The notes beneath the pieces are model-generated. The model saw nothing but the letters and a program-made list of their open reading frames with translations. It had not been told where the DNA came from and made no database searches. A DNA stretch of 64,000 nt, from positions 124,001 to 188,000 of the forward strand of contig CP099430.1 of assembly GCA_024114885.1 (NCBI GenBank). Reading direction: 5' to 3'. Positions within the stretch are counted from its first letter, which is position 1; every line of letters begins with the position of its first letter. Positions 10,709-23,590 of this stretch are shown here, piece by piece. The DNA is from Septoria linicola. Lineage: Eukaryota; Ascomycota; Dothideomycetes; Mycosphaerellales; Mycosphaerellaceae. The translations under genes were made by a program, and so were the position numbers.

Positions 10709-11099
10709 TTTATATACTAAATAGGAGTAACCTATATTAGTATAGGTTACTTATATCCCTTATAGTTTATAGAAAACATTTAGGGCCTAGAAGTTTCCCT
10801 AACTATATTACTAACGAAGCTAGTTTATACCTAGTAGTATATAAGTTAGTAAAGATCTCTATAAGATAGTAGTATATTTCTACTTTATTAATACCTACCT
10901 AGTTCTCTACTATTATACCTAGTATTACTAGAGTTAGAAGAGGCTACCTAGCCTTCCTACTACCTAGTAGTAGAAACTCTACTAAGAGAGAAAGATCTAA
11001 GTCTTAGTAATTTCCTTAATATAAGGAATCCCTATCTCTTAGAGCTAGTCTCTCTACTATAAGAAATTACTCTTCTCTAGAATCCTTAGCTAGTCTAAA

Positions 11100-12000
11100 G
11101 TATTCTACTAATTATTTATTCTATTTACCTATTTCTATAATAGACTAAGAGGACAAGAAGAGCTAAAGAATTCTAATCCTAGATAGAACTAACTAGAAGA
11201 AATAGTTTAAGCTATAGATAGATAAGCTAGAAGGAAAGGACTAGTTCTAGGTAATTAGCTAACTAATTATTAGAGGGAACCTATATATAATTTAGTAGGA
11301 CACTAGTCTCTAGATATATATTACTTAGAATTAATACTTCTTAAAAGACAATATAGTATATAGGTTTAGTATTAGATATAGTATTAGTAAAGATAATAAG
11401 ATAGAGCTAGAGACATAGTATATTACTATACTAGTAGCTAAGATATAGGTAATTCTCTAGAATAAGTATAATAGAGTCCTAAAGTCCTATACTATAAGTC
11501 TAATTAAGTAGTTTATTATATTTAGAATATTACCTAATAAGACAATTAGAGAAGTATAGAGATACCTTAGAGGCCTAGGTAAGAGGATTACTAAGATTAA
11601 TCCTTAGGAAACTTACTACTAGAGTTAAGAGAAAAGGCTAAAATATCTCCTATAGTCCCTACCTATATTATACTAAGTAGCTAAAGATACTATTATAACC
11701 TAACTATCCTTAGATATAGATACTATTCTCCTTCTACTTAAGTTCTAAGAGATAAGAGACAATCTAGATAAGATAGACATAGGTTTAGCTATATTCTATT
11801 CTAGGTAGCTCTACTAAGGAAAGTTCTTACTAATATACTAGCTCTATAAGAAAGGGAACTACTAGTTAAAAGATTGTCCTAACCTTCCTACTACTAAGAA
11901 ACTATCCTAGTAAAGAAATAGTACTAAGAACTAGAAGGACTCTTAGAGATTATTCCTTAGAGGAAAGGTTAGAAGATCCTCTTTACTAAAGAATACTAGA
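11100..12000 (+). pseudogene. Copia-I Gag pseudogene
   Basis: Region between leader and integrase with Gag-like composition. A + frame rich in glutamine-type stops (TAG) runs through an asparagine- and lysine-rich block. Near 11,855-11,885 it reads NY*LKDCPNL, which resembles the end of a copia zinc knuckle (CxxC...GHxxxxC) whose Cys and His codons (TGC, CAC) RIP would turn into TAC (Tyr). A serine-rich linker follows near 12,120-12,190, as is common between Gag and protease. The start is not defined because no ATG survives. Confidence 0.5.
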
Positions 12001-12199
12001 TATATTAAGAAAGCTGTCTATAAGTTATTATTATATAATAAGCTAAAGAAGGCTATCTAGAGAATAGGTAAGTAGCTTTAGAGAATAGAAAAGTCTAGAA
12101 AGCTTCTAAAGAAAAGATTTTTAGCCTAGGAGTCTAGTTCTAGTTCTAATTCTAGAACTTACTCTAGTTCTAGAAGTAATAATAATTCCTTATTAGAAG

Positions 12200-13340
12200 A
12201 TAATAACTAAGATAAGTTAGCCTATTCTATAATTAAGGCTAAAGGCAAGTTATTACTCTAAGAATAGCTCTTAGATTCCTATACCTTATCCTATATAACT
12301 AACTAACTATCCTTCTTTAGATTAGTAAAGCTACTAAGGAAGAAAGTATAGATTAAGGTAGGAGGAGAATACCTCTATATAACCTACTCTAGACTAGTAT
12401 AGATAAAAGGAATCTTAGAAAAAGAAGTTCTACTTAATAAGGTACTATTTATTCCTAATCTTAGAGTAAATCTTATATTATAGGATTAGTTTAGTAAGTA
12501 ATTTAGAGTCTAAAAGCCTAATTTCACTCTTACCTCCCTAGATAGCTAAATAGTTATAAAGACTAAGCTAGTTAGAGGTGTTCTATTTATTAGTAAGATA
12601 TTACCTCTCTTATAGGAAAAGTTATATTACTTACTATATAATCCTATAAAGGTTAATAATACCTATACTACCCTATTAGAGAAGGATCTAAAATAGTAAG
12701 AGCTATAGTATAGAAGATTTATATACTTTAGAAGAGGGTTACTCTCAAACCTTTATAAAGTTACTAACCTAAAGGAAAGAATTCTAATTCCTAACTAGGA
12801 AGAGTATAAGTATAGGATCTATATAATAGATAAGATAAAGAAACACCTAAGTAAGTCTATTAAGAGAAGACCTAAAAGATTAGCTCTTATATTAGTAGAT
12901 ATCTATAGACTATTACTATTATTAGTAAAAGATTTTATATAGTAGCTTAAGATTATTAATAATTTCTTAAGAAAGAAATAGGTATTTCTACTTAAAGCTA
13001 GATTAGATATACTAACTACTCTTTAGAACTAGAGGATTAAGGTAGAAAGGTAGTTAGTAGTACTCCTTAAGTCTATAAGGGCTAATAATACTAGAGAGAT
13101 TACTACTTTAATTAAATAGTAGAAGAAGGACTTTAGAATTACTCTTAAGCTAACTAAGGCCTATAATTTACTCTAGAATAGAGTAGTTAAGAGGTCTATC
13201 TAAATATTAGAGGCCTCTATTAGAGTAATACTTAAAGAGAGTAAGATACCTATTAAGTTTTAGCTAGAAGCTCTTAAAGTATAGGTATATATAAGGAACA
13301 AGCTCCTAAATAGATCTAATATTAAAAGATTCAAGCTCTT
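12200..13340 (+). pseudogene. Copia-I protease region and integrase
   Basis: Integrase inserts the cDNA into the genome. A + frame contains the GAG-pre-integrase block (RRFIYF, GLLSNLYKVTNL at about 12,708-12,780; HRRFGH-type with His as Tyr). The second half of the zinc finger is EYKYRIYIIDK (12,811-12,843; Cys codons read TAT). The first catalytic Asp lies in LILVDIYR (near 12,898), and the C-terminal core is AYNLL*NRVVKRSI (13,159-13,200), the QNGVVER block with Glu changed to Lys by RIP. The protease would lie at about 12,200-12,650; the block FIPNLRVNLI resembles the end of copia proteases, but the active-site DSGA was not clearly seen. Confidence 0.75.
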
Positions 13341-14220
13341 ACCTAATAAAGCTTTTAATAGGATTAAACTATTAGTCTCCTATCTTAAGGTATAGGGATA
13401 TAGAGCTATAGTATATATAGATATAAGAGTATAGCCTTAGTAGGTAAGGAGTAATAAACTAATAAATAGAGGAAAGGATACTATATTTATTAGGTACTAT
13501 AATAATATAGTAAAGGTATAGAAGTTCTAGGAGCTAGATATAAAGGCTATTAAGTAGTATACTAATATAATCTTCTTTAAAGATAAGCTAGGTAGAGAAT
13601 TAGACTTAAATATTAAGATTAAGAATCTCTCTAGTTTAGCTCTAGAAAGAAGACCTATTAGAAAGCTAAGAACTATTAGCTAGCCTACTCTATAAGCTAG
13701 TAGAAGTACCTTAGGTGCTTCTAGTCTAAGCTAGTAGAAGCCTTCTTCCTCTTAGCTATTAGTATAGGTTTAGAAAGGAAAGAAACTCTTTATATAACTT
13801 CTACCTCTACTAGAAGATATAGGAGAGTATAGAAAATTCCTAGACTAAAAGAAAGTTAAGAAAGAATCTAAGAATTCTACCTAAGAAACTATAGAGATAG
13901 ATTAGGAGTAGATAGCTCTAAAATAAACTCTTAGAAAAAGGAAAGTATCCTAAGAACTTAATAGATTTAACTAGAAGCTAAAGCTAATTAGGCTTAAGTT
14001 AGATTAGAATAGTTAGCTAGATAAGGAAATACTTCTAAAGTATTAGGCTTTCTTCTTAGCTATAAGCTCTATTAACCTAGATATCCTATAGGACCTAGAA
14101 TTCTTAGAGGAAGTTAAAGAGATTATATTCTCTACTACTAAAGAAGTAGAAATATATAAATAGAAGGTTCTAATCCTAAGGAACTATAAGGAAGTAGTAA
14201 GTAATCCTAAGTAGGGTTAT
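13340..14220 (+). other. Copia-I integrase-RT linker
   Basis: Continuation of the polyprotein: a variable linker rich in Ser, Arg and Lys, then the approach to RT. The interval 13,900-14,219 is also found in Copia-II (1346-1391 and 4243-4526). No separate domain recognised. Confidence 0.5.
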
Positions 14221-14224
14221 CTCT

Positions 14225-15010
14225 AGTAAGAAGCTATTTAGAAGGAGCTAGATATACTTATAAGTAATAATACCTAGACTATAGTAGTCCTACTAAAAGA
14301 GGCTAACTTAGTTACCTTAAGATAGGTCTTTAATATTAAGAGAAAACTTAGTAGTACTATTAAAAAGTTTAAAGTAAGACTAGTTATAAGAGAGTTCTCC
14401 TAAAAGTATAGAGTAGACTATATAGAAAGTTTTGCCTCTATAGTTAGGTAGGATACTCTAAGAGGATTTATAGCTATAATCTATAAGAAGGACCTAGCTC
14501 TATACTAAATAGATATAAATAATATATTTATAGAGAGTATCTTATATAAGTATATCTATATTATCCTACTACTAGGTATTAACCTACTAACTAGTATAGT
14601 CTTATAAGTTCTAAGGAGTCTCTATAGGCTAAAGTAAGCTATAAGAGACTAGAATTAGCTATATATATTAAAGCTAAAAGGAATAGGATTTAGATAATTA
14701 GAAGTAGACCTATATCTTCTAATCTATAAGAAAAGGAAAGACCTAATAATCCTAATCTATATTAATAATATACCTATTACTATAGAGAGACTAGAAGATG
14801 TCCTCTAGTTTAAAGACTAACTTAGTAAGGTCTTTAAGATTAAAGATCTTAGAGAACTAGATAAGATTCTTAGAAGGAGACTAATAAGAAACAGATAGTA
14901 AGGCTAGCTAAAACTTAACTAGAAGTACTATATCTAAGAGAACCTAGCTAAGATAGGAATAGGCTAAGAAACTATATTACTAACTCTTTTACTAATAGAC
15001 AGCTATAAAA
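14225..15010 (+). pseudogene. Copia-I reverse transcriptase
   Basis: RVT_2-type RT that copies element RNA into DNA. Reading through TAGs gives K.KARLV-like FKVRLVIREF, Y*IDINN*FI (the first catalytic aspartates in the Q.D...AF block, Asp to Asn by RIP), the LLLGINLL and LRSLYRLK*A blocks (LY/GLKQ, a copia hallmark), and LIYINNI at 14,755-14,770. The last is the YVDD box with both Asp codons changed (GAT to AAT after T). Loss of the catalytic Asp pair, on top of the stops, means no activity. Copia-II has the same region split at 14,599/14,600 by Gypsy-3. Confidence 0.85.
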
Positions 15011-15059
15011 GTCTAAAGCCTACTAAACTAAATAATAAAAGGTATAATAAATAGAAGTA

Positions 15060-15810
15060 CTAATCTATTATTAGAACATAGATATAGCTTATAACTATTA
15101 TAAGACTAGATATCTTATTTACTCTTAGAAAATTAAGCTCCTATATTAGTAATCTAATAGTAGAATATATAAAGGCTCTAAAGAAGCTAACTAGATACCT
15201 GAGATTAAACCTAGACCTTAGTTTAAGATACTTAAGGAATAGTTAAGGCTATCTTACTAGATATAAAGACTCTAACTATATAATAGATAAGACTAATAGA
15301 GTCTTAATTCTTAGATATATTTTCTTCCTTTATAGTATACTAATCTCCTAGATAAGTAAGAAGTAGAGATCTATAGCTATATCTATAATAGAAGCTAAAT
15401 ATATAGCTATAGGAGTATATATAAAATAGTTATAGTTCCTTAGTACTCTTTTAAGAGAGCTTAGATACCTAGAGTTAGTAAGAGAATGTTCTTACTAACT
15501 AAGAATCCTTAGTAACTAGGAAACTATTACTAGAATTAGGCTAATTTAGCTAAAGAGTAATAACTAAGCTACTCTTACTCTAGTTAAAGACTTATATGTT
15601 TATAACAAGTCTAAATATATTAATATCTTATATAATACTATAAGAAAGCTCTAGTAGAATAGACTTATCTCTATAGAATATATAAATATAAAAGAGATAG
15701 TAGTAGATAGTCTTACTAAGCTAAAGAATAGACTATAGTTTTAGGAGTTTATAAGGTAGCTCTACCTTATATAAGAGATATATAAAGGATAACTCTAAGC
15801 CTTAGAGTTA
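15060..15810 (+). pseudogene. Copia-I RNase H
   Basis: RNase H degrades the RNA strand after reverse transcription. The + frame shows LI*LTIIRLDILF and RYLRNS*GYLTRY, then SIAISIIEAKYIAIG (15,372-15,415), the STAEAEY block of copia RNase H with one Glu changed to Lys. The end of the domain is recognisable from NILYNTIRKL and YINIKEIVVDSLTK (15,630-15,725), the H.DI.YHFIRE...ADxxTK pattern. Many TAG stops. Confidence 0.8.
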
Positions 15811-15819
15811 GACTAAGAG

Positions 15820-16436
15820 GAGTCTAAAAGAAAGATTTTAGTTACTTAACTCCTCCTTAGTTAGACTTTATAAAGTCCTAAATTCTCTTACTAATATTAG
15901 ATCTATTACTAACTATAATATTACTATATAGAACCTAGCTAAACTAGACACCTCCTAAGGCTAAGTACTAGTTAATATTAAAGACCTCCTCTATAGTAGC
16001 TATTATCTCTACTACTAGTATATAGTTACTCTACTCTCTAGCTTAATATCAGATCCCTATAGCTAAGAATAGTATACTCTAAAGGCTATTAGGGAACTAA
16101 GAAGCTATATAGAATATAACTAAGTAGAGGACTAGGCTATAAGGAATCTAGGAAGCTATTAGAATTAGCTATAAGAAAGGATAGAGGTAACTTACTAGAT
16201 AGTCTATATCCTAAATAATCTACTCTTATATAAGAGAGAAGGAAGATCTTATAGAAGGTATTTCTTTTACCTTTTTATAGGAGATAGTAGTATAGAAAGT
16301 TTATTAGATTAATAGTTAGTACTATCTAGTTATTAGTCTAAAAAGCAAGTACTTAATAACTAATTAAGATTAGGAATAGTATTTAAGTACTATAGATAAT
16401 CTATTAAAAGATCTAACTATATAGTATAAGTAGGAG
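15820..16436 (+). other. Copia-I 3' untranslated region and polypurine tract
   Basis: About 600 bases with no recognisable frame, shared with Copia-II (60,640-61,271). The last bases before the LTR, ATAAGTAGGAG (16426-16436), are purine-rich in the PPT position; the same run precedes the LTR at 61272. Confidence 0.6.
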
Positions 16437-16713
16437 TATTAAGAATATATCCTAGATAGTTAGTCTAGATATAGATATCTAAGTATAGTTCTAGATGTCT
16501 AAGGTATCTACCTAAGGCTTAGTAAGAGGTATATCTTACTTCTCTTTCTTCTCTTCTTAGATAACTAACTTAATTAACTTTGTATTTAGTTCCTAGTATA
16601 TTACTACTATACTATATATATAAGTTAGTTTAAGATTAATCCCCTATTCTTCTTTACTACGCTATACCTTCCTTAATATTATATAGTATATAACACGCTC
16701 TCTACTTTTAATA
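16437..16713 (+). repeat. 3' LTR of Copia-I
   Basis: 277 bp, paired with 10417-10693. The right target duplication CCTAC follows at 16714-16718. Confidence 0.93.
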
Positions 16714-16718
16714 CCTAC

Positions 16719-19614
16719 TAAATTTCTACTTCTTTAGCTCTACTAGGCTAGCTTTAGCCTTTAGCTTACTAAGTCTTCTACTTCTTCCTTAAGCTCTATT
16801 AATAGCTAGCGTATATGACTCTCTCTTTCTTATTAAGTTATTACTAATAGCTTACTAATAAAGATCTATAGATACTTATATCTAGGTAGAAGTCCTAGTT
16901 CTATAACCTTCTCTATTAGTAGTAGTACTTCTTCTAGCTTAACCTAGTCTAGAACTAGCTTTAGGTTCTCTTATAGAAAGGTATACTTCTTAAGATCTAT
17001 CCTTTTATAGATATACTTACGTTTTAAGCTATCTAGTTCCTTAAGCTTATATAATTTACTACTCTATAATACTTTAGATACTCTAAAAGAGCCTTCCTAC
17101 CTAAATACGAGCTTATAGGAGAAGCTAGTCTTTAACTTAGAGTAGTATACTAATACGAGATTACTTTTCTTTAGTATAGTAAGATCTATATAGCGATGTT
17201 TATTAAAGTACGCCTTGTTCTATTCTCGAAGATACTATTAATATAGTCCTCCTTCTTCTATAGTCGTTTCTATAGTTTCTAGAGCTTAAGCCTAAATCGT
17301 AAGAAGCTCTACTCTAGTCTTAACCTTGTCCTAGTCTATAATCTAGAAAGTATAGTATTCTAGCTCGATTAGTAGTACTATATTATATCTAATTATTACT
17401 TATAATAGCGTTAGGCTAGTAGTAGAGACTATTACCGTTCTCTCTACCTATAGTACTACTAGAATATAGTTCCTAATCGAATAAAGGCTACTATTAGAGA
17501 GCTTTAAGTAAGCGTCTAATATTGTCTTATAGCCGACTTTAATAATAGCGTTAGACTAAAGGTAGTATAGCGAAATATTAATACGCTTAATACTATACGA
17601 TAGTAGTAGCTTCTCTACTTCGCTAAGGTTAGTCTTATATTTTTCGAGAATAACTTCTATAGTAGTACTCTACTAGTAAAAGATCTCTTCCTATATAAAC
17701 CTTACTATCTATACTAAAGAGATACTCTTTACTAGATACTAAAATATACGTACTTCTAGCTAGCGTAATAGAGATTCGCGTATAACTATTAACGAATAGT
17801 TCTTCGTAATATATAAGCTATCGATAAACTATCTCTAGCTAACTATAACTTAGAGTAGGATCTATAGCTCTCTAGATATCTATCGCCTATACTAAAGGCT
17901 ATAAGTAGTATATTACTAGATAGCGAGTAAGATCTAAGCCTAAACTCTATTCTACTACTATCGTTTCTAGATAAGATTATACGTCTATTTAGCGCTATAG
18001 TAACTATTCTTATAATAGTATAGCTTAATAATATAAGCTCGCGCTTTAGGTTTATCGATAACTCGCTATAGAGGCCTATCTACTCGTTCTTAGCGCTAGA
18101 GCTAGTTATTCTTAATATAAAATAGCTAATACTTCTTTCTTAACTACTTATACTCGCTATTAGAAACTCTTTTAGGTCTTTATATTCGTATAAGTACGAA
18201 AGTAATATTTATTAACTCTTAAGAGTAGATCCTATTAATTATAGGTAGCTCGCTCTAAATTACCTATATAGAGAAAGAGTTAATATAGAAGGTATCGAAG
18301 AATTACTCGTTAATTATTAGATCTACGTCTTCTTCCTATTCTATAGCCTCTATATCTTTAAGCGTAATAGGCTTTCTTAATAACGAATATAGAGCTATAT
18401 ACTTCTTACTAGGAATATATATAACGTTAAAGTCGAAGAGGTAGATCTATACTAGCTAGCGCGTTATCGCTATATTTAGTAAATTAGAGATAGCTTTATT
18501 AAGCTAGTAAATAGGAGTATTTATATTAATCTCTAGCTAAAAGTATACTTCGAATAGCTATAGTTTTAGCTTTTTTAATATCTTTAGTATACTAAGGTAT
18601 TCGCGCTTCCTAGTATCGTATTTAACTTCTACTAGATTAAACAGGCTAGATTTATATCGAACTCGATAGTAGAGAAGTAGCTCGTCTCGATTATATTAGA
18701 AAAGCGTATATCTCTAATCTTTACTACTCGAATCTACGCCTATAATAATAAGTCCTACTCCTTCTCTAAAGTTAAGAGTAACTAGAGCTAGAGCTAAAAC
18801 TAGTACCTTTAAGATAATATCTTTAGCTAGTTAGTATTTAGTAGTCTATTAAAACTTAGTACCCTTCTTTAAGAGTTTAAATAGTAGAGTAAGGATAATT
18901 ATAAAGTCTTTAACCTAGACGCGGTAGTATATAACTATACTAAGGAAGGTTTAAATATCCTTCTAATTCTCTAGGTTCAGCTATTTCTTAATCTTCGCTA
19001 CTCTTATAAAGTCTAGATAGCGGCTATTAATACTAGTAAGGTAACTAACGATCGCTAATTACTCGTAATAGAGCTATAGCTTATTAAAAGCTACTATTAT
19101 ATTAGCTCGTTCTATATTATAGAGAACGTCGTCTATAGCTATAATATATTTAATAACGTAATAGTAGAGGCTAGGTTTAACCTCTTTACTATCGTACTTC
19201 GTCTTAGGCTCTTTAATACTAATATTATTAAGGAATAGCTATATCTTATATAAGATATACTCTATAAGTACTTAGTTAATAATATAAACGAACTAGGTAA
19301 CGGAATTTATAGCTCCTTATAGTAACGTTGTCTACTATAATAGGCCTAGTAGTAAGTCGAAGCCTATAAGGTCTCTATATAATTTATCGAGTAAAATTTA
19401 GTTATATCTAGAGAAGATATTAACTAACGAGGCTAGCGCGTAACTAGTAAAGTCCTTAGAGAAACTCTTAGTATCGACTAGTAAGTTCGAATCTCTTATA
19501 GTAACTTAATCAAACTTCTAAGCTACGTTAATTAACTAATACTTCTTTAGCTTACTCGCTTCTATCTTCTTACTAATTAGGAAGTATAGGTTTCGATAGG
19601 TACTATAGTATAGT
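16719..19614 (-). pseudogene. Outer Gypsy-2 pol: RT, RNase H, integrase
   Basis: Reverse-complement copy of about 28,890-31,790 of the + strand Gypsy-2, so it holds RT (about 19,550-19,050), RNase H (about 18,800-18,300) and integrase (about 18,150-16,950). It is more heavily mutated than the + copy, and all frames are stopped. The right edge is the Gypsy-1 LTR, which begins at 19615 inside this pol. The left edge is the Copia-I duplication at 16714-16718, beyond which the element continues at 10416. Confidence 0.8.
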
Positions 19615-19880
19615 AGTAGGGTAAAGGCCTACCTATATACTATACTTAGTAGCTTTAGTATAAAAGTAAGGTAGTAGCTCGTTTCTAAGATAGTAATATT
19701 TACTCTACTTAATTAATTTAATGTCCTATAGTCCTAGTATAAAGCTCTTAGTCCTAGGACTACTAGTTTAAGCTCGTTACTACTATTTAACTAACGTATT
19801 ACAAGACTATTACTATCCGAACAGGTCTTGTTCTATAATAGCTACTCTTATACCTACCTAGAAGGTTAGTATTAGAGTAG
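19615..19880 (+). repeat. 5' LTR of Gypsy-1
   Basis: 266 bp; begins AGTAGGGTAAAGGCC and ends GTATTAGAGTAG. Immediately downstream, GAGCCGAAGATAGAGCT (19897-19913) is kept in all Gypsy-2 leaders, and a close relative follows the 5' LTR of Gypsy-3. Confidence 0.88.
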
Positions 19881-20589
19881 TTATTATCTATTAATAGAGC
19901 CGAAGATAGAGCTATCTCTTCTCTCTTATACTAGGACTAGAAGAGTAGAGAGTAGAAGATAGCCTTAAAGCGAGAACTAATATACTATAAATATTAGATA
20001 AGAGGCCTAAAGGAGCCTACGTAAGAGGCGACTTAAAAGGCTATAATAATATAGAAGCCTCTAGAATATAGATATCGCTCTAATCTAGAAAAGTTATAAA
20101 CCTCTAGTACTCCTTAGTACGGATCTATTTAGTAATTATTATATAGATAGTAAGACGACTTACTATATTAGAGATTTACTTAGAGTCTCTATACCTATAA
20201 TAGTCTTCGATTAGACCCTAGTTTAGCGTAAAAACGCTCTCGTTTAGTATAAGAGCTAGGTAAGGTTAAAGGTTAGATTAGCCTTAGGCTCGTAGGCTTA
20301 GCGTATAGTATAATTATAGTCTACGTATATATCTAAAAGAAGGTAAGAATTAGTCTTATAATATCCTAATAGTCTCGTTAGGAGAGCGCTCTATATATTA
20401 CTATATACCTCTTTTATAATTCTAATTCTTCTCCTTTTAAGAGTAGTAATCTATAGAGGCCTATAGCTCTCTAATATAACGTAGGTATAGCGCTACTAGA
20501 GCTTATAATAGGTAAAATAGACGATTAAGGTAATTTTATAGAAGCTAACGAGGTTTAGGAGTAGGAGTCTACTAGTATAATCGAAGACG

Positions 20590-21660
20590 ATATATACGTA
20601 GAGCGTATATAGCTTAAAGCTAAGAAGTAGGAACTACGTCGTCGCTTAGAGGTACGCGCTCTACGACGAGAGAATAATCGGCTCCTTATAGAGTTAGAAT
20701 CTCTATTCTTAGTTACTTCTAGTACTCTTAATATTAGTAATCCTAAAGTCGACGCTACTACTAGTATTATAGGTAGTATACTTCACGATAGCGTATCGTA
20801 TACGCGATATAAAGGTCCTAAAGTTAGAGAACCTCGTATCTTCTAAGGCGAGATAGTCTAAGAGGTAAGAGAGTTTATTTGTAGCCTTAAAGTAATCTTC
20901 CTTAATAGTCTATAAGAGTTTGTTATAGAAGATTCCAAGGTCCTATATACTATTATATAGCTCGTAGGTAAGGCGTAAGAGACCTAGTATAACGAATACT
21001 CTAAGGTAATACCTCTAGACTATACTTAGACTAAGTTCAAGTACTTTATCTACGATATTATCGAAGATTAGGCGAATCGTACGATCCTTATAATAGTCGA
21101 GTATACGAAGGCCTAATAGGGTAAGGGCTAAGAGGTACGCTAGTTCGCTATAGAACTAGGCTACTTAGAGTCTTAACTAGGCGACTATCGCGAAGCGTAG
21201 CTAGTACGCTAGCTCCTTATAAAGTTAAAGCTATCGCTTCGATAAGAGATTATTAAGAATTATACTATACCTAATAAGCGCGCTAATTTAGTTACGTTAG
21301 TAAGACGCCTAGAGTAAGCTAATAGAGTAATCTCTATATAGTATAACTAGGGCGGGAGCTAGAGTAATAGAGACTACGATACTTAGTCGAAGTATAAGCG
21401 CGTAGAGAGCGACGCTCCTACGCGTAGACGCGACGATAGTCTAGGAGGGAATAGTATACGTCGCTCTAGTAATAAAGGTTCTACTCGCTCTATTATAGGC
21501 TATAAGTATTTAGAATACTATAGCTATAAGTATTTAGAATACTATAGCTATAAATAGAAGAGGCATATTAGTACTAATTCTATCTACTTTAACTAAAGCG
21601 CTCGAGACGATAGTAAGAAGCCGTTAGTACGTAAGGTTACTATAGAGACGCTAAAAAAGA
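20590..21660 (+). pseudogene. Gypsy-1 Gag
   Basis: Particle-forming capsid protein. A + frame with stops reads LRRRLEVRALRREN, then RYKGPKVREPRIF*GE, EVREFICSLKVIFLNS, VIPLDYT*TKFKYFI, KG*EVR*FAIELGYLE and EIIKNYTIPNKRANLV. This is the order of a Ty3/Gypsy Gag capsid. A basic tract follows (about 21,390-21,480), then two tandem 8-residue units YKYLEYYS where a CCHC zinc knuckle would be expected; TGC and CAC codons both become TAC under RIP. No ATG start survives. Confidence 0.7.
21501..21548 (+). repeat. 24-bp tandem duplication in Gypsy-1 Gag
   Basis: Two perfect copies of TATAAGTATTTAGAATACTA plus TAGC, in frame (8 codons each), at the likely zinc-knuckle position. Confidence 0.75.
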
Positions 21661-21779
21661 GAAGGTGTTAGAGAAGGACTACGATCTCTAGATACTGAAC
21701 TTAGTAGCGATATATACCTCTCTATATAAGTCGTAAATACGACTTACCTAGAGAGCGTAGTCGAGGCGTAGGATAGGCT

Positions 21780-23590
21780 TAAGCTAGCCTAATTCCTTCT
21801 TAATAATACTACTAATATTAATATAGTATTAAGATCCTTTATCTTATAATATAGTATTATAGTTCGAACTAATACTACCTTGCCTCTAGCTACCTTATTT
21901 ACTAGAGAATTAGAGTATTATTATAGTATATACTATATACGCGTATAGCTCGTAGACTCTATAGAAGTAGAGCGTATAGAAGGCGTAATCTTTTATACTT
22001 ATAATATACTAACCTCTAATATAATCTTAGGTCGACTATAGAGGCGTACTTATCGTATATAAGTCGATAGCGGCTCGGATAAGTAGACCTATAGTAATGT
22101 TTTTAAAAACGTTAAGGTTAGAGAAGCCTATAAGTTTCTTAAGGACTTGAAGTATATACTAACTATATATATAGTAGTAATAAGTAAGATAGGCGAAGAG
22201 GTTAACCTTCTTTCCTCTAAGTTCTAATAGTTCTCTAACGTTCTAAACCTAATAGAGGAGATAAGGAGTAAGCTAGTAGATAGCGTAGAGTATACGATTA
22301 AGCTACGTCTAGGCACCGTTCTACCCTTTAGGCTACTATATTACTAGTCGAGTAAGGAGCTAGAGGAATTAAAGAAATACCTTACTATAGGCCTTAAGTA
22401 TAATTAGATCGAGCGTAGCGTTAGCGAGGTAGGTACGCCTATTCTGTTTATACTAAAGAAAGATAGTAAACTAAGGCTATATATCGACTACTAAGAGTTA
22501 AACGAAATTACTATTAAGAATAGGTACCTACTCTCCTTAATTAGCGAGACGCTAGATAGGCTTATAGGAGCTATATAGTTTACGACTCTAGACCTTATAG
22601 ATATATACTATCGGATTCGTATCAAGCCTAGCGACCGCTAGAAGACTACGTTCTATACGCGCTATAGCTACTTCTAGTATAAGATAATACTATTTAGCCT
22701 AACTAACGCTCTAGCTACGTTCTAGGCATATATTAACTATACTCTAGTAGGTTTAGTCGATACGTACTACGTAGTATACCTTAATAATATTCTTATCTAT
22801 AGTAAGAGCTACGTAGACTATATACGCGATATATACGACGTACTTACGCGTCTCTAGAAGTTTAGACTCTATACTTAAAGAGTAAAGTACAAATTCTAGT
22901 AGAAGGAAGTCGATTTCCTAGGCTTTATAGTAACTACTAGAGAGGTCGCGATAGACCTACGTAGGATAGACGTAATCGCGGCGTAGCTAACGCCTATAAC
23001 GCTCGTAAAGGTTTAATCCTTTCTTAGGTTTACTAACTTCTACTAGCGTTTTATTTTTAAATACTCTAGAGTAGTATCTCTACTTATAGCGTTATCTAAG
23101 AGCGCCGTAGTAGGTAAGAAGCCGGGCCTACTTAAGTTAACTATACGAGAGGAGTAGGCGTTTACTAAGTTAAAAAGGCGTTTTTCTATAGTACCGCTAC
23201 TAAGGCACTTTAACCTTACGCTTAGGTTACAAGTCGAGAGCGACGCCTCTAATTACGTAATTACTATAATCCTTAGCTAACTCTTCGAGTCTAAATAGTA
23301 CTCTATTATATTTATATCTAGGAAGATAATTACTATAGAGTATAATTATAAGATATACGATAAGGAGCTTCTTATAGTAGTTAAGGCTTTTAAAGCGTAG
23401 AGGCTATACCTCGAAGGCGCTCTATATACGATCGACGTACTAGTCGACTATACTAACCTTTATAGGTTTATAGGCGTAAAGAAGTTAACTAGTAGGTAAG
23501 CCTATTAGGCTATATTCCTAGCCCTATTCGACTTCGTTATAATATACTAGGCAGGTAAGCGAAACCTAGCCGATACGCTATTAAGGCGTA
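21780..23590 (+). pseudogene. Gypsy-1 protease, RT and RNase H
   Basis: The protease end is seen as NIILGRL (about 22,018-22,040). RT is clear: PILFILKKDSKLRLYIDY*ELN written in parts is PILF, KKDSKLRLYIDY, ITIKNRYLL, ISETLDRL, TTLDLIDIYYRI, PSDR*KTTF, LTNALATF and VVYLNNILIYS (22,430-22,800). The catalytic YLDD reads YLNN (22,777-22,788). RNase H has VESDASNY, ISRKIITIEYNYKIYDKELL, AF*A*RLYLEGA and the end NLADTLLRR (about 23,225-23,595). The RT sequence is distinct from that of Gypsy-2, so two Gypsy lineages meet inside this element. Confidence 0.88.

Larger units (their letters stand above)
10417..16713 (+). mobile_element. Copia-I, complete Ty1/copia LTR retrotransposon
   Basis: 6,297 bp with 277-bp LTRs at 10417-10693 and 16437-16713 and a perfect 5-bp target duplication CCTAC (10412-10416, 16714-16718). 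The LTR ends are TATTAA and TTAATA, which is TGTTAA/TTAACA after RIP. The internal order is gag, protease region, integrase, RT, RNase H; integrase upstream of RT defines the copia superfamily. It sits in the pol tail of the outer Gypsy-2, and removing it restores alignment with the + strand Gypsy-2 copy. All coding parts are interrupted by TAG and TAA. Confidence 0.93.
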
